Shown here: positions 1 through 10,812 of the stretch, one piece after another | Position numbering within the stretch: position 1 is the stretch's first letter | How the letters are laid out: each line of letters begins with the position of its first letter | Assembly (NCBI GenBank): GCA_030538915.1 | Contig: JAUNTC010000011.1 | Span: forward strand, 1 to 32,668 | DNA: 32,668 bases | Source of the DNA: Lachnospiraceae bacterium | GTDB lineage: Bacteria; Bacillota; Clostridia; Lachnospirales; Lachnospiraceae | Direction of reading: 5' to 3' | Position numbers and translations under genes: made by a program | Notes under the pieces: generated by a model | Told to the model about the DNA's origin: nothing | Database searches by the model: none | What the model saw: only the letters and a program-made list of their open reading frames with translations

Positions 1-997
1 GTGGACGATAGTTGTTGAAGAATGGAGTATGACGTCCACCTTCATCTTTTGTCAGTACATAAACCTGAGCTGTGAATTTGTGGTGGCATGTTACTGAACC
101 TGGTTTAACAAGAACCTGTCCTCTTTCGATTTCATTTCTCTGGATACCACGGAGAAGAGCTCCAATGTTATCTCCAGCCTGAGCCTCATCAAGAAGCTTA
201 CGGAACATCTCAACACCTGTTACAACAGTTTTCTTTGTTTCTTCGTGAATACCAACGATTTCAACCTCGTCAGATACATGAAGAACACCACGCTCTACTC
301 TACCAGTAGCAACTGTTCCACGTCCTGTGATAGAGAATACATCCTCTACAGGCATCAGGAATGGCTGGTCTGTTGCACGCTGTGGGTCTGGAATGTAGCT
401 GTCAACAGCATCCATAAGTTCCATGATTTTGTCTCCCCACTCTGACATTGGATCTTCAAGAGCTTTAAGAGCAGATCCCTGGATGATCGGTGTGTCATCT
501 CCTGGGAACTCATACTCGTCTAAGAGCTCACGGATTTCCATCTCTACTAATTCAAGAAGTTCTTCATCGTCAACCATATCACATTTGTTCATGAATACAA
601 CGATGTAAGGAACACCTACCTGACGAGAAAGCAGGATATGCTCTCTTGTCTGAGCCATAACACCATCAGTTGCAGCTACAACAAGGATAGCACCATCCAT
701 CTGAGCAGCTCCTGTGATCATGTTCTTAACGTAGTCAGCATGTCCTGGGCAGTCTACGTGTGCATAGTGACGTTTTTCTGTCTCATACTCAACATGAGCT
801 GTAGAAATTGTGATTCCACGCTCTCTCTCTTCTGGAGCTTTGTCGATATTTTCGAAATCTACAGCAGCGTTTCCTTCAACTCTAGCTGCAAGTGTTTTTG
901 TGATAGCAGCTGTAAGAGTTGTTTTACCGTGGTCAACGTGACCGATAGTACCGATATTACAATGCGGTTTTGTTCTTTCAAATTTAGCTTTTGCCAT
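1..997 (-). CDS. tuf: Elongation factor Tu, C-terminally cut by the window edge
   Basis: EF-Tu carries aminoacyl-tRNA to the ribosomal A site as a GTP complex. The visible 332 residues start [17 protein letters not shown] and contain the G1 motif GHVDHGKTT, the G3 motif DCPGHADY and the G4 motif NKCD, followed by domain 2 (TGRVERGVL). About 65 residues of domain 3 lie outside the window, judged from the usual length near 397. An AAGGAGGA ribosome binding site (1007-1014) precedes the ATG at 995-997. It is the last gene of the str cluster and has its own promoter in the gap behind fusA, as is common for this highly expressed protein. Confidence 0.98.
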   Translation of the reverse strand, partial: MAKAKFERTKPHCNIGTIGHVDHGKTTLTAAITKTLAARVEGNAAVDFENIDKAPEERERGITISTAHVEYETEKRHYAHVDCPGHADYVKNMITGAAQMDGAILVVAATDGVMAQTREHILLSRQVGVPYIVVFMNKCDMVDDEELLELVEMEIRELLDEYEFPGDDTPIIQGSALKALEDPMSEWGDKIMELMDAVDSYIPDPQRATDQPFLMPVEDVFSITGRGTVATGRVERGVLHVSDEVEIVGIHEETKKTVVTGVEMFRKLLDEAQAGDNIGALLRGIQRNEIERGQVLVKPGSVTCHHKFTAQVYVLTKDEGGRHTPFFNNYRP

Positions 998-1068
998 TTT
1001 GAATAATCCTCCTTATTATAGCGCCATTAAAGGCAATTTTATAATTTACGTTTGCTCGGCTACCTCTG

Positions 1069-1097
1069 ATTATATTTCATATCAGTCAGTTTTTCAA
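1069..1097 (-). promoter_or_regulatory. Promoter of tuf
   Basis: On the minus strand a -35 TTGAAA (1092-1097), a 17-nt spacer and a perfect -10 TATAAT (1069-1074) lie about 65 nt upstream of the tuf start. I see no convincing terminator between fusA and tuf, so tuf is probably read both from this promoter and from the str operon promoter. Confidence 0.65.
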
Positions 1098-1145
1098 GCG
1101 TTTTATAGCTTTTTTCTAGCTTTTAAAATGATTATTATGATTTAA

Positions 1146-3263
1146 TTAATTGTTTTTGCTGGATAATACTTTTTCCTGTACAGATTTCGGTACTGGCTCA
1201 TATTTCTCGAAGAACATTGAGTAGTTACCACGTCCCTGTGTTCTGGAACGAAGATCTGTAGAATATCCGAACATTTCGGACAACGGAACATATCCATGAA
1301 CGATCTTACCACCGCCAAGATCATCCATTCCTTCGATACGTCCACGACGTGAGTTAATGTCACCAATAACGTCACCCATGTACTCTTCCGGCATAGTAAC
1401 TTCAACCTTCATAATAGGCTCAAGAAGTACCGGAGCTGCCTTCTTCATAGCATCCTTGAATGCTAATGATCCAGCGATATGGAATGCCATTTCACTTGAA
1501 TCGACTTCATGGTAAGAACCATCATATACATTAGCTTTGATACCAACAACTGGGAATCCACCAAGGATACCAGACTGCATAGCCTCTTCGATACCTTCTC
1601 CGACCTTCGGAATGTACTCTTTCGGAATTGCTCCTCCGACTACAGTAGATTCGAATTTGAATGTCTCTTCTCCGTTAACATCCATTGGCTCAAATTTAAC
1701 TTTACAGTGTCCGTACTGTCCACGTCCACCTGACTGTTTAGCATATTTGCTGTCAACGTCAACTGCTTTTGTAAATGCTTCTTTGTAAGCAACCTGTGGA
1801 GCACCTACATTAGCCTCTACCTTAAACTCACGCAGAAGTCTGTCTACGATGATTTCCAGGTGAAGCTCACCCATTCCGGCGATGATTGTCTGACCAGTTT
1901 CCTGATCTGTATGAGCACGGAATGTCGGGTCTTCTTCGGCAAGTTTTGCTAAAGACTCACCAAGTTTACCCTGAGAAGCTTTTGTCTTAGGCTCGATAGC
2001 GAGCTCGATAACCGGCTCTGGGAATTCCATGGACTCCAGAATTACCGGATGCTGCTCGTCACAGATTGTATCACCTGTTGAAGTGAACTTAAATCCGATT
2101 GCTGCAGCAATATCTCCAGAATATACTTTTGAAAGTTCTTCTCTCTTATTAGCATGCATCTGCAGGATACGTCCCACACGCTCTTTTTTGTTCTTTGTTG
2201 CATTCAGTACATAGGAACCTGCGTTCATTGTACCAGAGTAAACTCTGAAGTATGCCAGTTTACCAACGAATGGGTCTGTCATAATCTTAAATGCAAGTGC
2301 TGAGAATGGTTCTTCATCTGAAGAATGTCTTACAACATCATTTCCATCCTCGTCAACACCCTCGATTGGAGGAATGTCTGTCGGAGCCGGCATGTATTCA
2401 AGAATAGCATCCAACAGTTTCTGTACACCTTTGTTTCTGTAAGCAGATCCGCAGCATACCGGAACAGCTGTACACTCACATGTAGCTTTTCTTAAAACTT
2501 TCTTCATATCTTCGATAGAAGGTTCGTTTCCTTCCAGATATTCCATCATAAGATCATCATCCAGATCACAGATCTTCTCTACTAATTCTGTACGATAAAG
2601 TTCTGCATCATCTTTCATATCTTCCGGAATATCTACGATAGAAATGTCATCACCTTTTTCATCATTGTAGATGTAAGCTTTCATTTCCATCAGGTCGATG
2701 ATTCCCTTGAAATCATCTTCTTTACCGATTGGCAGCTGCAGACAGATAGCATTCTTACCAAGTCTTGTCTTAATCTGCTCTACGGCATTGTAAAAATCTG
2801 CACCAAGGATATCCATCTTATTGATGAATGCCATACGTGGTACGTTATATGTGTCAGCCTGACGCCAAACGTTCTCTGACTGCGGCTCAACACCACCCTT
2901 TGCGCAGAACACACCTACAGCTCCGTCAAGTACACGAAGTGAACGCTCAACCTCAACTGTAAAGTCAACGTGTCCCGGTGTATCAATGATATTGATACGG
3001 TGCTCTAAAGCGCCCGGTTTCGGTTTGCAATTCTCTTCCAATGTCCAGTGACAAGTTGTAGCTGCTGAAGTGATTGTGATACCTCTTTCCTGCTCCTGTT
3101 CCATCCAGTCCATGGTAGCAGTTCCTTCATGAGTATCACCAATTTTATAGTTTACACCGGTATAGTAAAGAATACGCTCTGTAAGTGTAGTCTTTCCTGC
3201 ATCAATATGAGCCATGATACCGATATTTCTGGTTCTCTCTAATGGGTATTCTCTTCCAGCCAT
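1146..3263 (-). CDS. fusA: Elongation factor G
   Basis: EF-G is the GTPase that drives ribosomal translocation and, with RRF, ribosome recycling. The 705-residue length is normal. The G domain begins with AHIDAGKTT (residues 18-26), followed by IDTPGHVDF and NKMD. Domains II to V follow, with GGGAIP-type domain IV sequence ([10 protein letters not shown]) and the C-terminal [18 protein letters not shown]-type site (minus-strand AGGAGG, near 3268-3274) sets the start at 3263. It lies 17 nt behind rpsG and is co-transcribed with it. No resistance-type anomaly is evident by eye. Confidence 0.98.
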   Translation of the reverse strand: MAGREYPLERTRNIGIMAHIDAGKTTLTERILYYTGVNYKIGDTHEGTATMDWMEQEQERGITITSAATTCHWTLEENCKPKPGALEHRINIIDTPGHVDFTVEVERSLRVLDGAVGVFCAKGGVEPQSENVWRQADTYNVPRMAFINKMDILGADFYNAVEQIKTRLGKNAICLQLPIGKEDDFKGIIDLMEMKAYIYNDEKGDDISIVDIPEDMKDDAELYRTELVEKICDLDDDLMMEYLEGNEPSIEDMKKVLRKATCECTAVPVCCGSAYRNKGVQKLLDAILEYMPAPTDIPPIEGVDEDGNDVVRHSSDEEPFSALAFKIMTDPFVGKLAYFRVYSGTMNAGSYVLNATKNKKERVGRILQMHANKREELSKVYSGDIAAAIGFKFTSTGDTICDEQHPVILESMEFPEPVIELAIEPKTKASQGKLGESLAKLAEEDPTFRAHTDQETGQTIIAGMGELHLEIIVDRLLREFKVEANVGAPQVAYKEAFTKAVDVDSKYAKQSGGRGQYGHCKVKFEPMDVNGEETFKFESTVVGGAIPKEYIPKVGEGIEEAMQSGILGGFPVVGIKANVYDGSYHEVDSSEMAFHIAGSLAFKDAMKKAAPVLLEPIMKVEVTMPEEYMGDVIGDINSRRGRIEGMDDLGGGKIVHGYVPLSEMFGYSTDLRSRTQGRGNYSMFFEKYEPVPKSVQEKVLSSKNN

Positions 3264-3280
3264 TGTAGCCTCCTAAATAA

Positions 3281-3859
<579 letters not shown>

Positions 3860-3913
3860 TTAATCATAGTTCTGTTTGTGACTACAGTTTTCTAGATTCG
3901 CTAATTATGAAAT

Positions 3914-4336
3914 TTATTTTTTAGCGTCTTTTGGTCTCTTAGCACCGTATTTAGAACGTGCCTGTCTTCTCTTAGCAACACCTGCTGTGTCAAGTGTTCC
4001 TCTGACGATGTGATAACGTGTACCTGGAAGGTCTTTTACTCTTCCTCCACGAATCAGAACAACGCTATGCTCCTGAAGGTTGTGTCCTTCACCTGGAATG
4101 TAGCTTGTTACTTCAATACCGTTTGAAAGACGAACTCTGGCGATTTTTCTAAGTGCTGAGTTAGGCTTCTTCGGTGTTGCTGTCTTAACAGCTGTACATA
4201 CACCTCTCTTCTGTGGAGCGGATGCGTCTGTACTTCTCTTTCTTAAAGAGTTATACCCTTTCTGAAGCGCTGGAGCTGTAGACTTCTTTACAGATGTCTG
4301 ACGTCCCTTCTTTACTAACTGGTTAAATGTTGGCAT
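3914..4336 (-). CDS. rpsL: 30S ribosomal protein S12
   Basis: S12 sits at the decoding centre and governs accuracy. It has 140 residues, with the longer N-terminal segment usual in low-GC Gram-positives. The conserved [11 protein letters not shown] (residues 54-64) and GGRVKDLPG (97-105) are intact. Lys56 and Lys101 correspond to the E. coli lysines (43 and 88) whose substitution gives streptomycin resistance, so this allele looks wild type. The ribosome binding site TAGGAGGTG (4344-4352) precedes the ATG at 4334-4336. It is the first gene of the str operon. Confidence 0.98.
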   Translation of the reverse strand: MPTFNQLVKKGRQTSVKKSTAPALQKGYNSLRKRSTDASAPQKRGVCTAVKTATPKKPNSALRKIARVRLSNGIEVTSYIPGEGHNLQEHSVVLIRGGRVKDLPGTRYHIVRGTLDTAGVAKRRQARSKYGAKRPKDAKK

Positions 4337-4428
4337 TCTCTTTCACCTCCTATGATTTTAATAAGCTGCTTCATTGCATAAATTTATGGGCACACAAAAA
4401 TGTTATACATTTTCATGCACACTCGCTT

Positions 4429-4457
4429 ATCTTAGTACGAATTCCCTCTATTGTCAA
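4429..4457 (-). promoter_or_regulatory. Promoter of the str operon
   Basis: On the minus strand a perfect -35 TTGACA (4452-4457), a 17-nt spacer and a -10 TAAGAT (4429-4434) predict a start near 4422 and a leader of about 86 nt before rpsL. The DNA immediately upstream (4471-4507) carries A-tracts at 10-bp intervals, listed separately. Confidence 0.75.
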
Positions 4458-4465
4458 GGGTTTCC

Positions 4466-4510
4466 ACGTGTTTTTTTACGTTTGTTTACGTGTTTTTACA
4501 TTTTTTTACT
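4466..4510 (-). promoter_or_regulatory. Phased A-tracts upstream of the str promoter (UP-element-like)
   Basis: Read on the minus strand, four A-rich runs lie at 4501-4507, 4493-4497, 4481-4487 and 4471-4477. Each is preceded by GTA, and the GT dinucleotides recur at exactly 10-bp intervals (complementary AC at 4478-79, 4488-89, 4498-99 and 4508-09). A-tracts phased to one helical turn curve DNA. Their place just upstream of a -35 box fits an UP-element or curvature-assisted promoter. This is inference from spacing only. Confidence 0.5.
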
Positions 4511-4550
4511 TGTACACCTTTTTGCTTTTCCGCATCAAAGTGTTACATTT

Positions 4551-5114
4551 TTAGAGTCCCAATTCATCTGCGATGGCACGCATCTCTTCCAGTGCCACAT
4601 CGATCAGGTCATCCAGACTCAGTCCGGTAAACTCGATTGCTTCCATGTAATCTCTGTTTGCTCCGGAGGCGAAACGCAGTTCGTTGAATCGTTTCATTAC
4701 GGATTTATGTTTTACACTTGCAATCTTTTTATCCGGGTAAATCTGTGCAACGGCTTTTACAAATCCGCTCATCGGATCTGCTGCCAGAAGTGCATACTGA
4801 ATATTTGTCTTCGCCTTCACACCACATTTTGGATTGTGTGCGCAGATTGCATCGAAGAGAACTGGATCTTCGATTCCTTCTTTTTTGAGAATCTCTACAG
4901 ATGTCGGTCCGTGTACACTCATGTCATTTTGCCAGTCACACTGTTCTTCATCAAGGTCATGTAAAAGTCCTGCAATTCCCCAGTATTCTACCTCATCTGG
5001 AGCAAGTCTTTTTGCAAGCCCTTTCATAATTGCCTCTACTGCATAGGAATGTTGGATATAACGTTCTCCCTCCATATACTTATGCAGGATCTCATTTGCT
5101 TTCTCTCTGTTCAT
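4551..5114 (-). CDS. HD-domain phosphohydrolase-like protein
   Basis: This 187-residue protein has the pattern of a metal-dependent HD hydrolase: His22 in YIQHSYAVEA, the His52-Asp53 pair in AGLLHDLDEEQ, and further histidines in VHGPTS and AICAHNP. Members of this hydrolase subgroup are widespread in Clostridia and mostly uncharacterised; the substrate cannot be read from sequence. The start is supported by AAGGAGT (5124-5130) at 9-nt spacing. An earlier ATG at 5120-5122 opens a frame that stops after two codons. It lies between the str operon promoter region and the substrate-binding protein gene, 49 nt behind the latter, and may be read from it. Confidence 0.85.
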   Translation of the reverse strand: MNREKANEILHKYMEGERYIQHSYAVEAIMKGLAKRLAPDEVEYWGIAGLLHDLDEEQCDWQNDMSVHGPTSVEILKKEGIEDPVLFDAICAHNPKCGVKAKTNIQYALLAADPMSGFVKAVAQIYPDKKIASVKHKSVMKRFNELRFASGANRDYMEAIEFTGLSLDDLIDVALEEMRAIADELGL

Positions 5115-5163
5115 CGTTTCATTACTCCTTCAGATTATTGTTTTTCTGCACTTTCGTGCCTGT

Positions 5164-6396
5164 CTATTCATTATATAATGTTTTCTTTATATTATCATCA
5201 TTCAAATCGTTTTTTGTAACCCATGTATATCCGGTATCGACCTGCGCTTCATTTCCCATGGAAAGTGCTGCTCTTGCCGCTGCGATCACTGACGCGTAAC
5301 CCATGCCGTAAGGATTTTGAACGATCAGTCCGTCGATTTTTCCCTTTTTGAGCATTTCAATTTCTTCTTCGTCTGCGTCAAAACCAGCTACCATAATATT
5401 TTCGCTTTTTGTTCTTTCCATACTATTGATAATGCTCTTTACCGCATCTGCATTTGTTGCAAAACATCCGCGGATATTCGGATGTTTTTTAAGATAATAA
5501 TCCATTACATCTTCGTCTGTAATGCTCTCTGGCTTAACCTCATCATCACCGGTACGCACTCTGGCTTTCCCGTCGTCCTCTCTTGCGTACACTCCGGAGT
5601 TGATCTTAGACGCCACTCTCTTCTGAAGCTTTTCGATATCATCCATATAATATACACCCGCAACAGACATCTTTGGATATTTCTTCTCAATCACACTCTT
5701 AAATCCGGCAACTCGTTGCTTTGCCGCCATCGATCTGGAATCATGGGAAAGTATGAGTACCTTTCCTTTTCGGCTCATAGCTTCTGCAAGCTTATCTGCC
5801 GCTTCTTTTGCCGCCTGGCTGTTATCCGTCGAAACAGTCGCCATCAATCCCTGGTAATCGTTTCCGGAATCATATGCAACGATCGGTATCTCATTATCTG
5901 ACGCCATATCAAACTGCACTTTGCATGATTTCTGATCTACAATGGAAATTGCAAGCGCTACCGGTTCTCTCGCAAGCTCTTCATCGAGAAGGTTTACCTG
6001 CTGATCTACGTCATCCATATCGGCTGGCGCGTTGTATGTTACTTTTACTTTATCTTTTCCTTTGTATCCTAGGTTTTTATTGATGTCGTCAGCTGCCTTA
6101 TCTACTCCTTTTTTCACTTCATCCCAGAACTCACCCTGGCTTGATTTTCCAATAACAGAAATGTAGCTTCCTTTTTTGAGTTCCAGTCCATCTGCATTAT
6201 TATAAGCTGATGGAGAGATCGCATCTAACTTTGCCTGCGCTGTATCTTCTTTTGTCAGCTCTTCTTTCTGTGTCTTTCCTGTTTTTGAATTACTTGTATC
6301 TTCCTTGGAGTTTCCACTCGTTCCGCATCCGACAGTCAAAAGTGTCATGCTTAATGCAAGCGCAATCATCCTCTTGAAATTCTTCATCTTTCTCAT
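5164..6396 (-). CDS. Substrate-binding lipoprotein of sugar ABC type (Peripla_BP_4-like)
   Basis: This 410-residue lipoprotein has a basic N-terminus, a hydrophobic stretch and a lipobox ending LLTVGC (Cys24), then an acidic Ser/Lys/Thr-rich linker. From about residue 75 it has the type I periplasmic-binding fold of the ribose/xylose group: ISVIGKSSQGEFWDEVKKG, later PIVAYDSG, KGKVLILSHD, and a C-terminal lobe with MVAGFDADEEE and VQNPYGMGY. Such proteins bind a sugar outside the membrane and hand it to an ABC permease or a sensor kinase. No permease, ATPase or kinase gene lies next to it, so it is an orphan in this window. The ligand is unknown. A charged segment (about residues 290-320) appears inserted in the second lobe. 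Confidence 0.85.
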   Translation of the reverse strand: MRKMKNFKRMIALALSMTLLTVGCGTSGNSKEDTSNSKTGKTQKEELTKEDTAQAKLDAISPSAYNNADGLELKKGSYISVIGKSSQGEFWDEVKKGVDKAADDINKNLGYKGKDKVKVTYNAPADMDDVDQQVNLLDEELAREPVALAISIVDQKSCKVQFDMASDNEIPIVAYDSGNDYQGLMATVSTDNSQAAKEAADKLAEAMSRKGKVLILSHDSRSMAAKQRVAGFKSVIEKKYPKMSVAGVYYMDDIEKLQKRVASKINSGVYAREDDGKARVRTGDDEVKPESITDEDVMDYYLKKHPNIRGCFATNADAVKSIINSMERTKSENIMVAGFDADEEEIEMLKKGKIDGLIVQNPYGMGYASVIAAARAALSMGNEAQVDTGYTWVTKNDLNDDNIKKTLYNE

Positions 6397-6613
6397 CTCT
6401 TCCTTTCCATGTTCGGGTCTTATGTTAATTGTCAGTTAAGCCTACCATTACTAACTTAAACCACTATACACCATATTTTTGAAAATTTGTTGAAATATTT
6501 CTTAATTTTTCTTTTGAATTTAATTTTCTTTTCTTTCACTTGTATAATTTTTTACTTTGTATTATGATAGTGAGAGACGTAAATTGTCAATTCGAAAAAG
6601 GAGGTACATACCC
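6397..6613. other. AT-rich divergent intergenic region
   Basis: About 217 bp separate the substrate-binding protein and ferredoxin genes. The plus side holds the ferredoxin promoter. On the minus side there is a TATAGT hexamer near 6460-6470 with only a weak -35, so the promoter of the binding protein is not firmly placed. I see no other gene here. Confidence 0.5.
6540..6568 (+). promoter_or_regulatory. Probable ferredoxin promoter
   Basis: TTGTAT (6540-6545), a 17-nt spacer and TATGAT (6563-6568) lie about 45 nt upstream of the ferredoxin start. An overlapping TATTAT (6560-6565) is an alternative -10. Confidence 0.5.
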
Positions 6614-6784
6614 ATGGCACACGTAATTAGTGATGAATGTGTTAGCTGCGGAGCTTGCGAAGCAGAATGTCCAGTAGGAGCTATTTCTCAGGGTGCAGAT
6701 CATTATGAGATCGACGCTGATGCTTGTGTTGACTGCGGAGCTTGTGCTGCTCAGTGTCCTACAGGAGCTATCTCTCAGGGCTAA
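6614..6784 (+). CDS. Clostridial-type 2[4Fe-4S] ferredoxin
   Basis: This 56-residue electron carrier has two copies of the CxxCxxCxxxCP motif: CVSCGACEAECP and CVDCGACAAQCP. Each copy, completed by the last cysteine of the other half, binds one [4Fe-4S] cluster. The two halves are near repeats (both end GAISQG), showing the classic gene-duplication symmetry. It is a low-potential cytosolic donor or acceptor for enzymes such as pyruvate:ferredoxin oxidoreductase and hydrogenase. The start at the ATG 6614-6616 is chosen because AAAAAGGAGGT lies just upstream; an upstream in-frame ATG at 6557 falls inside the promoter. It is a single-gene unit closed by a strong terminator. Confidence 0.96.
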   Translation: MAHVISDECVSCGACEAECPVGAISQGADHYEIDADACVDCGACAAQCPTGAISQG

Positions 6785-6805
6785 TCGTTTTCATATGAAC
6801 GACAC

Positions 6806-6848
6806 AAAAGGCATTGTTTTTCGGTTTTCCGAAAAGCAATGCCTTTTT
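6806..6848. terminator. Bidirectional terminator between ferredoxin and dnaB
   Basis: An uninterrupted hairpin pairs 6806-6824 with 6829-6847 around a TTTT loop (one G-U pair), with A-rich left and T-rich right flanks. It can stop ferredoxin transcription and also the convergent dnaB transcript. Confidence 0.93.
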
Positions 6849-6889
6849 CATTATCCCCCACAGACTCATTCAGATCTGTTTCTTCTAAA

Positions 6890-8239
6890 CTACGGCGTAT
6901 TGTCCTGCCTGCTGAGATTTGCAAACTTCGTATATTCACCGAGCCATGCCAGATGTACCGTTCCTACCGGACCATTTCTCTGCTTTGCTACGATGATCTC
7001 TGCCTGCTTCTTATATTCTGAATCTTTGTTATAATATTCGTCTCGATAAATAAACATTACAACGTCCGCATCCTGCTCGATTGCTCCGGACTCTCGAAGG
7101 TCTGAAAGCATCGGACGTTTGTCCGGTCTTTGTTCCACCGCACGGCTAAGCTGTGAAAGTGCGATAACCGGAACATTAAGCTCTCTCGCCAGCGCCTTCA
7201 AAGATCTTGAGATCTCTGAAATTTCCTGCTGTCTCGACTCCGATCTTCCACCGACACTTCCGCTCATCAACTGCAAGTAGTCGATGATAATAAGATCCAG
7301 ACCATGTTCCATCTTGTATTTTCTACATTTGGAACGTAGCTCGGAAATGGAAATACTCGGTGTATCGTCGATGATCAGATTGGATTGACCGATAATGCCT
7401 GCTGCCTCAATGAGCTTCTCCCAGTCGGAATCTTTCATATTACCGGTACGAAGCGCCTGTGCATCTACCTGCGACTCCAGTGAGAACAGTCGGTTTACTA
7501 GCTGTTCTTTTGACATCTCAAGACTGAAGATTGCTGTGCAACGATCTTTCTTAAATGCAACATACTGTGCAATATTAAGCACGAACGCGGTCTTACCCAT
7601 AGAAGGTCTGGCCGCCACAAGCACAAGGTCTGACGGCTGCAATCCGGACAATTTATAATCCAGATCGATAAATCCGGTCGGGATACCGGTAACCGTTCCT
7701 TTATTTTTCGACGCCTTCTCAACTTTCTCCAGGGCGTTCATAACAACCTGTCGGATTGGCACATACTCACCTGCATTACGATTCTGCAACAGCTGGAATA
7801 CAGATTTTTCTGTCTTTTCCAGTACCGCTTCCAGTGATTCATTCCCCGCATAGCAGATGTTAGAAAGCTCATCATTCAGCTTAATGAGCTTACGCATGAC
7901 CGCTTTATCTGATACGATCTGTGCGTAGTAGCGCACATTTGCAGAAGTTGGAACTGCTGCCACAAGATCTTTTACAAATTCAAGACTAGAGATCTCCGGC
8001 GGAACTTCCTTTTCTTTCAGACGTTCCTGCAACGTAATAAGATCGACCGGCTTTCCTTCATTGAAAAGCTCCACCATTGAATCGAAGATCACACCATATG
8101 CATTCTGGTAAAAATCTTCTCCACAAATGATCTCGGATGCAGCAAGAATTGCTTCCTTGTCCATCAACATAGCGCCGACAACCGACTGTTCTGCTTCTAC
8201 ACTGTGAGGCATCACCCGTTTGATGAGTGTCTCTTCCAT
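6890..8239 (-). CDS. dnaB: Replicative DNA helicase DnaB (DnaC of Bacillus)
   Basis: This is the hexameric helicase that unwinds DNA at the replication fork and interacts with primase. The 449-residue length is usual. The N-terminal domain (residues 1-150) begins PHSVEAEQSVVGAML. The RecA-like domain has Walker A ARPSMGKT (210-217), Walker B IIIDYLQLM, then SRSLKALARELNVPV and the arginine-finger region RESGAIEQDADVV. No intein is present. The AGGAGG site lies in the 10-nt gap behind rplI, so rplI-dnaB is one operon, the order common in Firmicutes (gdpP-rplI-dnaB). Confidence 0.97.
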   Translation of the reverse strand: MEETLIKRVMPHSVEAEQSVVGAMLMDKEAILAASEIICGEDFYQNAYGVIFDSMVELFNEGKPVDLITLQERLKEKEVPPEISSLEFVKDLVAAVPTSANVRYYAQIVSDKAVMRKLIKLNDELSNICYAGNESLEAVLEKTEKSVFQLLQNRNAGEYVPIRQVVMNALEKVEKASKNKGTVTGIPTGFIDLDYKLSGLQPSDLVLVAARPSMGKTAFVLNIAQYVAFKKDRCTAIFSLEMSKEQLVNRLFSLESQVDAQALRTGNMKDSDWEKLIEAAGIIGQSNLIIDDTPSISISELRSKCRKYKMEHGLDLIIIDYLQLMSGSVGGRSESRQQEISEISRSLKALARELNVPVIALSQLSRAVEQRPDKRPMLSDLRESGAIEQDADVVMFIYRDEYYNKDSEYKKQAEIIVAKQRNGPVGTVHLAWLGEYTKFANLSRQDNTP

Positions 8240-8249
8240 AGTCTTCCTC

Positions 8250-8699
8250 CTATGCTTCCTCTGTCACAACAACTTTTAACTTTGCTGTTACCTTTGGATG
8301 CAGTTTGATCGGAACTTCATATGTTCCAAGTGCTTTGATCGCATCTTTCAAGTGTACTTTCTTCTTATCTACTTCCAGATTCATCTGTGCTTTTACTTCA
8401 GCCGCGATTTCTTTTGATGATACGGAGCCGAAAGCTTTTCCGCCTTCACCTGTCTTGATCGAAACTTCAATCTTGCCTTCTTCGATCTGCTTTCCAAGTG
8501 CCTGCGCTGCTTCATACTGCTCCTGTGCCACTTTATCATCGTTGGCTTTCTTTAACTTCAAGTCATTCAGGTTTTTTGTATTTGCCTCAATTCCTTTTCC
8601 TGTCTTTAAAATAAAGTTTCTTGCATATCCATCGCTTACATTTACGATCTCACCTTTTTTACCAAGTGCTTTTACGTCTTCTTTTAAAATTACTTTCAT
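8250..8699 (-). CDS. rplI: 50S ribosomal protein L9
   Basis: L9 binds 23S rRNA near the L1 stalk and helps reading-frame maintenance. It has 149 residues. The N-terminal domain starts [19 protein letters not shown] and contains the signature [16 protein letters not shown], followed by a charged connecting helix and a C-terminal domain ([13 protein letters not shown]). Its ATG overlaps the gdpP stop by 4 nt (8696-8699), implying translational coupling, and dnaB follows after 10 nt. Confidence 0.97.
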   Translation of the reverse strand: MKVILKEDVKALGKKGEIVNVSDGYARNFILKTGKGIEANTKNLNDLKLKKANDDKVAQEQYEAAQALGKQIEEGKIEVSIKTGEGGKAFGSVSSKEIAAEVKAQMNLEVDKKKVHLKDAIKALGTYEVPIKLHPKVTAKLKVVVTEEA

Positions 8700-10765
8700 T
8701 CGATTTCTCCTTCTTCTATCATGTCATCGATGACCTTTATTAGATCTGCAACCGCTCTGTCCATATCAGTATGATTAAACTGCGCTCCGGATGCGTTCAT
8801 ATGGCCACCGCCGCCAAGTTTCTCCATGATAATCTGCACGTTGACCTCGTCGATCGACCTTGCACTCACATAGATTTTTCCATTATAAGTTGTCAAAACG
8901 AAGGAAGCTTTCACTTCGTTAATATCCAATAATTCATTGGCTGCCTGTGCGCCAATGATCGTCGGGCTTTCAATCTTAAGATTTTCGCCCCTTGCGATCG
9001 CAAATTTATTGCGATACACTTTCGCACTGCTGATGATCTGTGCCTTTGCACGATAAGAGTCCATATCATCTCGGAACATCTTGCGCACAAGCGTAATATC
9101 GGCGCCGCTTCGGCGCAGAAATGCTGCTGCTTCAAATGTTCTTACACCGGTCTTGTTAAGGAAATTGTTCGTATCGATCATAATACCGGCATAAAGGCTA
9201 CTGGCCTCAAGGCTTGGTATTTTAATCCCGTCTACAATATACTGTAATACTTCCGCTACCATCTCGCATGCAGATGACGCGTACGGCTCGATGTAAGATA
9301 AGAGTGCATTGTCAATACTGTCACTGCACTGTCTGTGATGATCAAGCACAACAATTGTCTTCGCTACACGGAGAAGCTCCTCACACTCGGTCATTCCCGG
9401 ACGGTTCGTATCTACGACAACGACCATGGAATTTTCATCTGCCAGCTCCAGTGCTTCTGACGAATTGAGGAACAGACGATCCGGGTAATCCGGGTTGTTT
9501 TCATATGCCATATAAAGTGGCTTCAGAGAAGCAGACACTTCATTGATAACGATATAGGCACGCTTTTCCAGTGCGATAGCTGCTCGGTAAATACCGATCG
9601 CCGCACCGAAAGAATCCACGTCCGTGAGCTGATGTCCCATAACAAAAATCTTATCTTTTACTGTGATAAACTCTCTTAAGGCCTCTGCCTTCACACGAGC
9701 CTTTACACGTGTATTACGAGAAGTCTGGTCACGCTTACCGCCATAATAAGTAATTCCATTGGCATCTTTGATCACCGCCTGATCACCACCTCTTGCCAAA
9801 GCAAGGTCGATCGCTACACGGGCATAGTTGTAACTCTGCGCATAATCATCGCTTCCGATACCAAGACCGATACTCAGCGTAGCCGGAATCTCATTTCCGA
9901 TATTTACAGACTTAACTTCTTCTAAGATAGAAAAGCGGTCTTCTTCCAGTTCTTTAAAATAGCGCTTCTTGACAACGATAAAATATTTATCATTCTCCAT
10001 CTTCTTAACGATTCCGTCAACTTTGGCAATGTACTGGTTGATCTTACGGTCTACAAGAGCTACTAACAGAGATTGTCTTACTTCCTCTACACTGTTGACC
10101 ACTTCATCGTAGTTGTCGATATAAATCAGGCCGGCTACAAGGCGTTGCTCATCCTTGGCACGGATCGCCTTATGAAGCTCTGTCATATCCTGCAAATAAA
10201 CAGCGATAAAAAATTCCTTCTCTTCCGGAAGTTCTAACACTTTTTCTCTCTCGCTGAAGCCCTGAGCAGGAACTCTTCGAAGTTCTGCCTGAAACTCTCT
10301 TCCTTCGAAAATGATATCCTTCTGCACTACATCTGTCTCTTGATGCGGGTAAACAGAACGATTCAACTCCGGCATAAGTTTGCTGATATAGGTATCCGCT
10401 TTCACACGACCTTCCACAAGCTCTTCAAACTTCTTATTCATCCAGATGATCTTTCCATCCTCCAAAAGGATCGCATACGGAATTGCCAACTCCTTCAGAA
10501 GCGTATTCTGTATGATTCCATACTGTGCGGCGAATTCGATCAGATCTTTCACCATGAGAGAGTTTGTATAAAGATACATCACTCCCGAGATCACGATGTA
10601 GGCGAGCACAAATACGGCCATTAAAATACCGGCGCCTCTGTTGATTGCATAAATCCATGCGTTCAAAGCAAGTAGTACAACTGCCATGATCGCTGGCCAT
10701 TGCATGTAAAACTTCAGTTGTCCTTTAAATCTTATCTTCTGTCTTTCCTTTTTCTTTTCTTCCAT
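8696..10765 (-). CDS. gdpP: Cyclic-di-AMP phosphodiesterase GdpP
   Basis: This membrane-bound phosphodiesterase hydrolyses c-di-AMP, the essential nucleotide signal for wall and potassium homeostasis in Firmicutes. It has 689 residues: two membrane helices (about 23-41 and 44-66), a PAS-like domain (about 85-195), a degenerate GGDEF domain without the GGDEF signature (about 205-340), then DHH and DHHA1 domains. The DHH ligands are visible: GHQLTDVDS (His378, Asp382, Asp384), VVDTN (Asp452), LDHH (475-477) and MIDTNNF (Asp531). The DHHA1 motif [10 protein letters not shown] is intact. It heads the gdpP-rplI-dnaB operon. The ribosome binding site is weak (GGGGA). It is predicted to be active. 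Confidence 0.95.
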   Translation of the reverse strand: MEEKKKERQKIRFKGQLKFYMQWPAIMAVVLLALNAWIYAINRGAGILMAVFVLAYIVISGVMYLYTNSLMVKDLIEFAAQYGIIQNTLLKELAIPYAILLEDGKIIWMNKKFEELVEGRVKADTYISKLMPELNRSVYPHQETDVVQKDIIFEGREFQAELRRVPAQGFSEREKVLELPEEKEFFIAVYLQDMTELHKAIRAKDEQRLVAGLIYIDNYDEVVNSVEEVRQSLLVALVDRKINQYIAKVDGIVKKMENDKYFIVVKKRYFKELEEDRFSILEEVKSVNIGNEIPATLSIGLGIGSDDYAQSYNYARVAIDLALARGGDQAVIKDANGITYYGGKRDQTSRNTRVKARVKAEALREFITVKDKIFVMGHQLTDVDSFGAAIGIYRAAIALEKRAYIVINEVSASLKPLYMAYENNPDYPDRLFLNSSEALELADENSMVVVVDTNRPGMTECEELLRVAKTIVVLDHHRQCSDSIDNALLSYIEPYASSACEMVAEVLQYIVDGIKIPSLEASSLYAGIMIDTNNFLNKTGVRTFEAAAFLRRSGADITLVRKMFRDDMDSYRAKAQIISSAKVYRNKFAIARGENLKIESPTIIGAQAANELLDINEVKASFVLTTYNGKIYVSARSIDEVNVQIIMEKLGGGGHMNASGAQFNHTDMDRAVADLIKVIDDMIEEGEIE

Positions 10766-10812
10766 GTTTATCCCCTAATCTGTGAACTCAGACCTTTCCA
10801 ACCATATCCTTT

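Noticed and set aside
1098-1145. A fusA terminator in front of tuf
   Set aside because: The two AGCT palindromes here do not form a stable stem followed by a T-run.
4466-4510. Repeated TTTAC units as a possible CRISPR or satellite array
   Set aside because: The units are only 10 bp with no spacers; phased A-tracts at a promoter explain them better.
4374-4964. A 196-residue plus-strand open frame opposite the HD-domain gene
   Set aside because: It is antisense to a well-supported gene, has a cysteine- and phenylalanine-rich composition typical of a shadow frame, and lacks a convincing ribosome binding site.
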